Of a stretch of 9,644 bases of DNA, positions 1 to 5,291 are shown in pieces; position 1 is the stretch's first letter; the number at the start of each line of letters is the position of its first letter. The notes under the pieces were generated by a model. It had not been told where the DNA came from, did not search any database, and worked only from the letters and a program-made list of their open reading frames with translations. Source of the DNA: Bacillota bacterium (GTDB lineage: Bacteria; Bacillota; Clostridia; Lachnospirales; Anaerotignaceae); assembly GCA_023413275.1 (NCBI GenBank), contig JAEZPX010000212.1, positions 1 through 9,644 of the forward strand, in the 5' to 3' direction. The translations under genes and the position numbers were made by a program.

Positions 1-300
1 TTTGGTGGTGCCCATTATTCAGCATCAAAAGCCGCAGTTCTTGGTTTCTCCAAAAACCTATCCAGAGAAATTTCTGATAAAGGCATTACAATTAATAGCG
101 TATGTCCGGGCTTAATCAATACGGAAATCTGGAAATCCCTTTGTAAAGAAGATGCAGATAAAGTAATTGCAGGTATCCCTATTGGTCGACCTGGTGAAAC
201 GTGTGAAGTTTCATCTGCCATTTTATTTTTAGCATCAAAGGAAGCCGGTTATATAACAGGCGAAGAAATTGATATTAATGGTGGTTCCCACATGGATTAA
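1..300 (+). CDS. Short-chain dehydrogenase/reductase (SDR), C-terminal part
   Basis: This is the last 99 codons of a classical SDR; the N-terminal half, including the nucleotide-binding glycine motif, lies before the window. Visible family marks are the catalytic YxxxK (YSASK, window residues 6-10), the NSVCPG motif at 32-37 with a Thr at 41, and the C-terminal NGG signature at 93-95 before the TAA at 298-300. About 150 residues are missing compared with a usual 250-residue SDR. The family reduces or oxidises alcohols/ketones with NAD(P)(H) in the cytoplasm. The specificity half is incomplete, so the substrate cannot be named. Its position just upstream of a phosphofructokinase and an aldolase suggests a polyol or ketose (phosphate) dehydrogenase, by inference. 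A FabG-like reductase is the main alternative. Confidence 0.9.
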   Translation, partial: FGGAHYSASKAAVLGFSKNLSREISDKGITINSVCPGLINTEIWKSLCKEDADKVIAGIPIGRPGETCEVSSAILFLASKEAGYITGEEIDINGGSHMD

Positions 301-305
301 TAAAT

Positions 306-349
306 ATCCTCCCAATATCTCTTTTAATATTGGGAGATATCTCCTTTTT
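306..349 (+). terminator. Intercistronic hairpin with T-tract between the SDR gene and pfkA
   Basis: CTCCCAATAT (309-318) pairs perfectly with ATATTGGGAG (327-336) across an 8-base loop, with ATAT arms flanking it, and TTTTT follows at 345-349. This has the form of an intrinsic terminator. The pfkA start is only 25 bases past the T-tract and no good promoter fits between, so partial termination with read-through (lowering pfkA relative to the SDR) is more likely than a full stop. Confidence 0.7.
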
Positions 350-373
350 AAAATTATATACGGGAGGGTCAAT

Positions 374-1339
374 ATGAAAAGAATTGGAGTCTTAACCAGT
401 GGTGGAGATGCACCAGGAATGAATGCTGCAATTCGCGCAGTTGTGAGAACAGCGCTATCAATGGGAATTGAAGTTCTTGGCATTAAGAGAGGTTATAACG
501 GGCTGCTTGAAAAAGATGTGATTAATCTAGACAGCCACAGCGTTTCCTGCATTATTCAGACAGGTGGAACAATACTTCGCACAGCAAGATGTGAGAGATT
601 CTATGACGATGAAAATATAATAATCGCTGTAAAAAAAGCAGAAGAATTGGGAATCGAGGGACTAATTGTAATTGGTGGGGATGGTACATTTGCAGGCGCA
701 AAAAAATTATCATCATTGGGATTGCTGACAATAGGTATTCCTGGAACCATTGATAATGATATAGAATGCACAGACTACACAATAGGCTTTGATACAGCTT
801 GTAATATTGCATTAGAAGCAATAGACCGTTTAAGAGATACTGCGGTAAGCCATGAAAAATGTACGATTATCGAAGTTATGGGTAGAGCAGCAGGCTTTTT
901 GGCCTTAGATGTTTCCCTTGCGGCAGGTGCCACAGATGTTTTATTGCCCGAACATAAATCAGATATAGAAAACGAAGTTTGTAAAAATATTATGCAAAGA
1001 AAGATGCAAGGTAAAAGGCATAATATAATTGTTGTTTCAGAAGGTTTTGGAATAAATATTCAAGAACTTGCTGCAATAATAAAAGAAAAGACAGGAATGG
1101 AAGCACGCACAACTGTTTTGGGACATATTCAAAGAGGTGGCCCACCTACGGTTATGGATAGAATAAATGCAACAAGAATGGGTAATTATGCAGTCAAACT
1201 TTTAGCAGATAATAAAGGCAATAGAGTTGTAGCAAATCAAAGAGGTAAAATTATAGATTATGATATAGAAGAAGCGCTTTCAATGAAAAAAACAATTGAT
1301 TTTAACGACTTGGTAATTTGCAAGGAGATTTCGGGATAA
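374..1339 (+). CDS. pfkA: ATP-type 6-phosphofructokinase
   Basis: The product is a 321-residue group A phosphofructokinase, the usual length, which phosphorylates fructose 6-phosphate (or a similar ketose 6-phosphate) at C1 in the cytoplasm. The start at 374 is preceded by GGGAGGG (362-368); an in-frame upstream ATG at 269 lies inside the SDR gene and is rejected. Motifs: GGDAPGMN (10-17), R72, GGDGT (101-105), PGTIDND (123-129, with catalytic D127 and D129), MGR (169-171), HIQRGG (251-256). G104 and G124 are the residues of ATP-dependent enzymes; pyrophosphate-dependent relatives usually carry Asp and Lys there. Odd points are K162 where E. coli and Bacillus enzymes have Arg (a contact to the sugar 6-phosphate) and T187 where they have Glu (an effector-site residue). 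It sits among an SDR, a GntR regulator and an aldolase, so it may serve a dedicated sugar route rather than be the only glycolytic enzyme. Confidence 0.95.
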   Translation: MKRIGVLTSGGDAPGMNAAIRAVVRTALSMGIEVLGIKRGYNGLLEKDVINLDSHSVSCIIQTGGTILRTARCERFYDDENIIIAVKKAEELGIEGLIVIGGDGTFAGAKKLSSLGLLTIGIPGTIDNDIECTDYTIGFDTACNIALEAIDRLRDTAVSHEKCTIIEVMGRAAGFLALDVSLAAGATDVLLPEHKSDIENEVCKNIMQRKMQGKRHNIIVVSEGFGINIQELAAIIKEKTGMEARTTVLGHIQRGGPPTVMDRINATRMGNYAVKLLADNKGNRVVANQRGKIIDYDIEEALSMKKTIDFNDLVICKEISG

Positions 1340-1363
1340 GAGCTTTTAGCTAACTATGAATAT

Positions 1364-1382
1364 AATAAAATGATATTTTATT
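1364..1382. repeat. AT-only palindrome upstream of the gntR promoter
   Basis: AATAAAAT (1364-1371) and ATTTTATT (1375-1382) are perfect inverted arms around GAT, 15 bases before the -35 box of the gntR promoter. It could be a weak transcription end for pfkA or a protein-binding site. With only A/T pairs, its stability as a terminator is doubtful. Confidence 0.4.
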
Positions 1383-1397
1383 TATTGTGCGCCTGTG

Positions 1398-1426
1398 TTG
1401 ATTGAATAAGTTTATTTGTGTATAAT
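1398..1426 (+). promoter_or_regulatory. SigmaA promoter for gntR-fba
   Basis: TTGATT (1398-1403) and a perfect TATAAT (1421-1426) are separated by 17 bases, the optimal spacing. Transcription would start near 1433, about 24 bases before the chosen gntR ATG at 1457. This excludes the in-frame GTG at 1418, which lies within the promoter. Confidence 0.8.
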
Positions 1427-1442
1427 CTTAATATAATGATTA
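1423..1442. promoter_or_regulatory. Candidate operator over the gntR start point
   Basis: TAATC (1423-1427) and GATTA (1438-1442) form the ends of an imperfect 20-base palindrome that overlaps the -10 box and the predicted transcription start. A repressor bound here would block the promoter, which would fit autoregulation by the GntR protein encoded just downstream. The site does not clearly match a known FadR-type operator consensus, so this is an inference from symmetry and position only. Confidence 0.35.
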
Positions 1443-1456
1443 ACGGAGATGATATT

Positions 1457-2170
1457 ATGAGTGATAAGGACAAACTTTCAGTTCCAATTGATAATCAATC
1501 AGTCGTGCAGCAAGTAATCAATCGAATAACAGAGGCTATGATATCAGGGGAACTAAGACCTGGAGATAAAATACCAACTGAGAACGAGTTTGTTGAAACG
1601 CTAGGTGTTAGCAGAAACTCTATTAGAGAGGCAATCAAAATTCTCGTTTATCTTGGAGTTTTAGAAATACGTAGGGCAGAAGGTACATTCGTGCGCAAAG
1701 GATTTTCTGAATGCATGATTGATCCTATGATTTATGGGATTATACTTGATGAAGATGACTCATATAATGAGCTCAAAGAATTACGCGAATTAATGGAAAA
1801 AGGCGTTATGCAATTGGCAATTAAAAGTAGTACGGCTAAAGATATGGAACTTTTAGAAGATAAATATAAAGCTTTACAATTAGCTATTGAAAGTGGAAAT
1901 ATTAAAGATGCTTTTGAAGCCGATAATAAGTTCCATGAAACGGTTTCTGAAATTGGACATAATGCTCTCGTTAATAAAATTAATTCCGTTGTTCGTACGT
2001 TGACACATGACATGAGATTGAAAACAGTGACTTTCATGATTAATAATAATGAAGGAGACGAATTATTAAAGGTTCATAAAGACATTTACGATATCATAAA
2101 AAATAAAGATATAGACAATATAGAAGAAGTTGTTCCTAAGAGTTATTTTTATGATAAACAGGGAAAATAA
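1457..2170 (+). CDS. GntR-family transcriptional regulator, FadR/FCD subfamily
   Basis: This 237-residue regulator has an N-terminal winged helix (about 12-80; LRPGDKIPTENEFVETLGVSR is at 33-53, followed by SIREAI and the wing GTFV) and an all-helical FCD effector domain (about 103-230). The start at 1457 is chosen because GGAGAT (1445-1450) is well spaced before it and because the sigmaA promoter rules out the GTG at 1418. In FCD domains a metal centre usually binds the effector through an Asp and three His. FH at 159-160 and VH at 206-207 look like two of the His ligands, but the final-helix His (often in an MRxHL-like end) is not seen; the C-terminus reads VVPKSYFYDK instead. It is likely to sense a sugar acid, sugar phosphate or related metabolite and to control itself and the aldolase gene that follows 23 bases downstream. 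The ligand is unknown. Confidence 0.92.
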   Translation: MSDKDKLSVPIDNQSVVQQVINRITEAMISGELRPGDKIPTENEFVETLGVSRNSIREAIKILVYLGVLEIRRAEGTFVRKGFSECMIDPMIYGIILDEDDSYNELKELRELMEKGVMQLAIKSSTAKDMELLEDKYKALQLAIESGNIKDAFEADNKFHETVSEIGHNALVNKINSVVRTLTHDMRLKTVTFMINNNEGDELLKVHKDIYDIIKNKDIDNIEEVVPKSYFYDKQGK

Positions 2171-2193
2171 GTTTAAAAAGGAGGCAAAATGAA

Positions 2194-3132
2194 ATGCCGT
2201 TAGTAACAACAACAGATATGTTCAAAAAGGCTTATGCAGGTGGGTATGCAATTGGTGCATTTAATGTTAATAACATGGAAATCGTACAAGGTATTGCAGA
2301 AGCAGCAACAGAACTTAGATCTCCAGTAATTTTGCAAGTATCAGCAGGTGCTAGAAAATATGCAAAACATAATTATCTAATCAAACTGGTTGAAGCAACA
2401 TTGTTAGAAAGTGATATTCAAATAGCACTTCACCTTGATCATGGAGACAGTTTTGAAATTTGCAAAAGCTGTATCGATGGCGGTTTCACATCAGTTATGA
2501 TTGATGGTTCTAAACATTCATTCGAAGATAATATTAAACTTACAAAACAAGTGGTTGAATATGCCCACGCACATGGCGTTGTCGTTGAAGGCGAACTTGG
2601 TAAGCTAGCTGGAATTGAAGATGATGTTAATGTTGCAGCTGAAGATGCTAAATTTACAAAACCTGATGAAGTTGAAGAATTCATTAAAAGAACAGGCGTT
2701 GACTCTTTAGCAATTGCGATTGGAACAAGCCATGGTGCTTTTAAATTCCATCCAGGGCAAGAGCCAAAATTAAGATTTGACATACTAGAAGAAATCGAAA
2801 GAAGAATTCCTGGTTTCCCAATTGTATTACATGGTGCATCATCTGTATCCCAAGAATATGTTAAAATTATTCAAGCAAATGGAGGTCAGCTTAAAGATGC
2901 TATTGGTATCCCAGAAGAAATGTTAAGACAAGCAGCAAAATCAGCAGTTTGTAAAATCAACATCGACTCTGACTTAAGACTGGCTATGACAGCAGGTATT
3001 AGACAATTTATGACTGAGAAAAAAGATGAGTTCGACCCAAGACAATATTTAACCGTAGGTAGACAGTATGTTAAAGACGTTGTGCAGCACAAAATTAAAT
3101 ATGTTTTAGGCAGTGAAGGAAAAGATCAATAA
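2194..3132 (+). CDS. fba: Class II fructose-bisphosphate-type aldolase
   Basis: The 312-residue product is a zinc-dependent class II ketose-bisphosphate aldolase of the shorter IIB type; it splits a ketohexose 1,6-bisphosphate into dihydroxyacetone phosphate and glyceraldehyde 3-phosphate. Motifs: LHLDHGDS (79-86, with catalytic D82 and zinc ligand H83), VMIDGSKHSFEDN (101-113), VEGELGKLAG (131-140), GTSHGAFKF (177-185, zinc ligand H180), LHGASS (212-217, zinc ligand H213) and INIDSDLR (255-262) for substrate phosphate binding. AAGGAGG at 2178-2184 is 9 bases before the ATG at 2194. An ATG at 2189 would give only four codons and is rejected. It shares a transcript with the GntR gene. The motifs favour fructose bisphosphate, but tagatose bisphosphate aldolases are related and cannot be excluded, given the SDR and kinase upstream. 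Confidence 0.94.
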   Translation: MPLVTTTDMFKKAYAGGYAIGAFNVNNMEIVQGIAEAATELRSPVILQVSAGARKYAKHNYLIKLVEATLLESDIQIALHLDHGDSFEICKSCIDGGFTSVMIDGSKHSFEDNIKLTKQVVEYAHAHGVVVEGELGKLAGIEDDVNVAAEDAKFTKPDEVEEFIKRTGVDSLAIAIGTSHGAFKFHPGQEPKLRFDILEEIERRIPGFPIVLHGASSVSQEYVKIIQANGGQLKDAIGIPEEMLRQAAKSAVCKINIDSDLRLAMTAGIRQFMTEKKDEFDPRQYLTVGRQYVKDVVQHKIKYVLGSEGKDQ

Positions 3133-3155
3133 AAAAATAATATTGAAATAATTTA

Positions 3156-3186
3156 GAGATGGGTCGAAGTGGCCTATCTCTTTTTT
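3156..3186 (+). terminator. Intrinsic terminator after fba
   Basis: GAGATGGG (3156-3163) pairs with CCTATCTC (3173-3180), with one G-T wobble, and is followed at once by six T (3181-3186). It lies 23 bases after the aldolase stop codon and closes the gntR-fba unit. Confidence 0.85.
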
Positions 3187-3268
3187 AGATTTTTGCGCAA
3201 GCTACAAACGATCTAAATTTCTTATAAGCATGATCTATTCTCATGATAAGGTAAAATAAGTTGCGCAA
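3184..3268. repeat. Palindrome-dense block, possible structured RNA
   Basis: Several inverted arms crowd into this stretch: TTTAGAT (3184-3190) with ATCTAAA (3211-3217); the 8-base palindrome TTGCGCAA twice (3193-3200 and 3261-3268), able to pair with itself or with the other copy; and CTTAT...CATGA (3220-3232) against TCATGATAAG (3240-3249). AGCTAC (3200-3205) could also pair with GTAGCT (3278-3283), just before the next hairpin. No reading frame is present. It may be part of a small RNA ending at the 3283-3327 terminator, or a decayed repeat element. I do not recognise a known family. Confidence 0.4.
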
Positions 3269-3282
3269 ATAGGGTATGTAGC

Positions 3283-3327
3283 TCCCTCACATTATTTTTA
3301 AGTAAATGATGTGAGGGGATATTTTTA
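3283..3327 (+). terminator. Strong orphan hairpin with T-tract
   Basis: CCCTCACATTATTT (3284-3297) pairs with AAATGATGTGAGGG (3304-3317) with one wobble and a 6-base loop, followed by ATTTTTAT at 3321-3328. This is a very good intrinsic terminator on the + strand, yet the preceding gene already has its own terminator 97 bases upstream. It is either a second safety terminator or the end of an unannotated small transcript from the preceding palindromic block. Confidence 0.75.
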
Positions 3328-3534
3328 TCTGTTAAAAGCACCTTGAAAACTAGATATCCAATTCCATAATATGTTAACTGGCGAGCCTTTATTGGAAAGT
3401 AATATTGATAGATACGCTATGATCTCCTATAACCTAGAGCTATTGCTTTTTTCTTCTAATTTTTCAAAGTGGCCAATTTTATAGTGTAAGCGATTCTGTC
3501 TAATCATAAAACAATTTGAAGTAGATTGCATTGT

Positions 3535-3565
3535 GATAACCTTATCAGCTTATAAAACTGTTATC
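3535..3565. repeat. Imperfect stem-loop
   Basis: GATAAC (3535-3540) pairs with GTTATC (3560-3565), and inside it TTAT (3542-3545) pairs with ATAA (3552-3555). Its role is unknown. It immediately precedes the GC-richer patch and the competing hairpins at 3603-3629. Confidence 0.35.
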
Positions 3566-3602
3566 CAGCCACTAACCCCCGGGCAGCGTACAAAGAATCC
3601 GC

Positions 3603-3629
3603 AGGAGGTGAAATTCTCCTATGAGAATT
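3603..3629 (+). repeat. Two mutually exclusive hairpins around a Shine-Dalgarno-like AGGAGG
   Basis: AGGAG (3603-3607) can pair with CTCCT (3616-3620), or AATTCTC (3612-3618) can pair perfectly with GAGAATT (3623-3629); the two choices share bases and cannot coexist. AGGAGG (3603-3608) resembles a ribosome binding site that the first hairpin would hide. The ATGs that follow (3621 and 3632) open only 4- and 2-codon frames, so no gene is served now. It may be a remnant of a translationally controlled leader or an element end. Confidence 0.4.
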
Positions 3630-3820
3630 GAATGAGCTGAAACAGCAAAATAATAAGGGGATCTGAGTACTCACAGCATTGATTTGCCCTATATAAAAAT
3701 AAAATTGATGAAACATTCAAAAGTTTTTATCGGAGCTTCACAAAATCATATAAATTGACCTAGTGCACCATTTTTGATGCATTTTTGATTCGTTTTGCTT
3801 AATAATTTGAACTGTTTCTG

Positions 3821-3853
3821 ACTCATGTGTCTAAAAATGAAGACAGCATGAGT
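3821..3853. promoter_or_regulatory. Candidate upstream activator site (long inverted repeat)
   Basis: ACTCATGTGTCT (3821-3832) and AGACAGCATGAGT (3841-3853) are inverted copies over 12 positions, with one extra G in the right arm. The repeat is about 150-180 bases upstream of the -24 element, a normal distance for enhancer-like sites of sigma54 activators. No T-tract follows, so it is not a terminator. A related direct repeat (ATTCGTTTTGCT at 3788-3799, ATTCGTTGTTTGCT at 3867-3880) flanks it on both sides. The natural candidate protein is the activator encoded from 8368. Confidence 0.5.
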
Positions 3854-3930
3854 TATTAATGATTCAATTCGTTGTTTGCTCAGTTATTTCTTTTTTCTAC
3901 TTTAAAATCTAATTTTAGTGAAATTGTTCT

Positions 3931-3947
3931 AATCAATCTCATTGATT
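3931..3947. promoter_or_regulatory. Second candidate binding site near the sigma54 promoter
   Basis: AATCAAT (3931-3937) and ATTGATT (3941-3947) are perfect inverted arms around CTC, 54 bases upstream of the -24 element. The site could bind the activator or a bending protein; it only partly fits an IHF-type consensus. This is judged on symmetry and position alone. Confidence 0.4.
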
Positions 3948-4000
3948 TAAGAAAAAAATAAGTTTTTTTGTTTATATTTTATTTCTTATTCTTATATGAT

Positions 4001-4017
4001 TTGGCATACTTCTTGCT
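4001..4017 (+). promoter_or_regulatory. Sigma54 (-24/-12) promoter of the CoA-transferase/BCCT operon
   Basis: TTGGCAT (4001-4007) and TTGCT (4013-4017) match the sigma54 consensus TTGGCAC-N5-TTGCW at all but one position. The invariant GG (4003-4004) and GC (4015-4016) are separated by exactly 10 bases, as required. The transcription start would be near 4028, about 50 bases before the first CoA-transferase start. Such promoters need an AAA+ activator, and one is encoded at the end of this same cluster. Confidence 0.88.
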
Positions 4018-4077
4018 TCAATCTTATGTGTGCACAATAAATTACATTATTTAAGTTATTAAGAAAGGAGTAATAAA

Positions 4078-5271
4078 ATGAAACCATTAGAAGGAATTAA
4101 GGTTGTAGACTTTACGCAAGCCCATGCAGGCAGCTTGGCTACCATGCTATTAGCTGACTTCGGTGCGGAAGTTATTAAAATTGAACGCGCTGGGGTGGGT
4201 GATATGGCCAGATACTGGGTACCCATAAAGGACGGCAACAGCGCTTACTATACTTATTTAAACCGAGGTAAAAAAAGTATTGGACTGAATGCTTCTACTG
4301 ATGAGGGTAGAGAAGTTATTTTTAAATTAATCAAGGATGCAGATGTTCTTTGTGAAAATTTTAAGTATGGCAGTATGGAAAGAATGGGATTAAGCTATGA
4401 AGAAATTAAGAAAATCAATCCTAATATTATATTTGCCTCTTTAAATGGCTTTGGTCAAACAGGCCCAATGAAGAATGTAATCGGTTTGGATTTGCAGATG
4501 CAGGCAATGAGTGGTTTTATGGATAGAACTGGTTTTCCTGACGGCCCTCCTACAAAAGCAGGCCCTGCTATGGGTGATCAGTTGAGTGGTACTTATATGG
4601 CTACAGCAATTATGCTGGCTTTAATTAGCAAAAAGAAAACAGGAGAGGGTCAGAGAATTGATATTTCAATCTTGGATAGTTTGTTCTCTATTTTGGAAGC
4701 AGCCCCAATGACATACTGTTTAAAAGGGGATGTGCCTTTGCGTGTTGGTAACTCCTACCCTTCGATTTCTCCTTATGATACCTTAAAAGCAAATGATGGT
4801 TATGTTTCCATAGGTATCTCCACAGACCGTCAATGGGAAAAATTCTGTGATGCTTTGGGCATGAATGACTTAAAGGCAGACGAACGCTATAAAACAAACG
4901 AATCTAGAGGAGATTATTACGAAACAGGCTTAAAGGATGCTCTTGAAGCAGTTACTTCAAAGATGTCTAAATTTGAAATTGAAAGAGTACTCAGAGAAGC
5001 AAGATTAGCTTGCGGTGCTGTTTACACTGTTTCCGAAGCTATGGAAAGCGAACAAATTAAAGCTCGTAATATGCTGGTAACAGTCGAGGATAAGGCTTTG
5101 GGAGCAGTTACAATTCCTGGCACTGTGATTAAAATGTCTGAGACCCCTGGCGGTTTTGTAGAAGGTGCACCATTACTAGGTGAACACACACAATATTATC
5201 TGAAAAATTTGGGCTATACCGACGAAGAGATTAAAGTGTTGTTAGATAATAAAATTATTGAAATAGCTTAA
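4078..5271 (+). CDS. Class III CoA-transferase (CaiB/BaiF family), first of a pair
   Basis: This 397-residue protein transfers CoA between carboxylic acids in the cytoplasm through an aspartyl-CoA thioester. It has the family's usual length and N-terminal layout: PLEGIKVVDFTQ (3-14), LLADFGAEVIKIE (24-36), the G-rich loop GFGQTGP (124-130), and the catalytic Asp at 167 in AMGDQ, equivalent to Asp169 of formyl-CoA transferase. AAGGAG (4065-4070) lies 7 bases before the ATG. It is the first gene after the sigma54 promoter, and its stop overlaps by one base an upstream ATG of the next gene, so translation is probably coupled. The nearby CaiT-like carrier suggests a carnitine- or betaine-type acid as substrate (inference). 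Other members act on formate/oxalate, bile acids, benzylsuccinate or mesaconate, so the substrate is not fixed by sequence. Confidence 0.93.
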   Translation: MKPLEGIKVVDFTQAHAGSLATMLLADFGAEVIKIERAGVGDMARYWVPIKDGNSAYYTYLNRGKKSIGLNASTDEGREVIFKLIKDADVLCENFKYGSMERMGLSYEEIKKINPNIIFASLNGFGQTGPMKNVIGLDLQMQAMSGFMDRTGFPDGPPTKAGPAMGDQLSGTYMATAIMLALISKKKTGEGQRIDISILDSLFSILEAAPMTYCLKGDVPLRVGNSYPSISPYDTLKANDGYVSIGISTDRQWEKFCDALGMNDLKADERYKTNESRGDYYETGLKDALEAVTSKMSKFEIERVLREARLACGAVYTVSEAMESEQIKARNMLVTVEDKALGAVTIPGTVIKMSETPGGFVEGAPLLGEHTQYYLKNLGYTDEEIKVLLDNKIIEIA

Positions 5272-5291
5272 TGGAGAGAGGAGAGGAAAAA

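Larger units (their letters stand above)
3331..3720. other. Non-coding stretch with remnant-like segments
   Basis: I see no supportable gene here; stops interrupt every frame and the longest minus-strand frame (3561-3716, 51 codons) has no ribosome binding site. The segment CCTTGAAAACTAGATA (3341-3356) resembles, from memory, a motif in Firmicute 16S-23S spacers just before 23S rRNA, but no rRNA follows. TGGCCAATTTT (3470-3480) and GTAAGCG (3486-3492) recall ends of some IS21- and IS66-type elements, but they are too short to call. A GC-richer patch (about 3570-3610) stands out from the AT-rich surroundings. This mixture looks like decayed inserted DNA. Confidence 0.45.

Noticed and set aside
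269..373. N-terminal extension of PfkA from an ATG at 269
   Set aside because: These 35 codons overlap the end of the SDR gene and the terminator hairpin; the ATG at 374 has its own GGGAGGG site and gives the standard PfkA N-terminus.
3470..3492. TGGCCAATTTT and GTAAGCG as insertion-sequence ends (IS21- or IS66-like)
   Set aside because: Too short to be decisive; no transposase reading frame, no opposite end and no target duplication were found in the window.
3561..3716. 51-codon open frame on the minus strand
   Set aside because: No ribosome binding site and no recognisable motif; it is likely a chance frame in the non-coding gap.
4029..4036. TGTGCACA palindrome as a CRP-like site
   Set aside because: Only 8 bases and not extended symmetrically; it lies at the predicted transcription start and may be chance.
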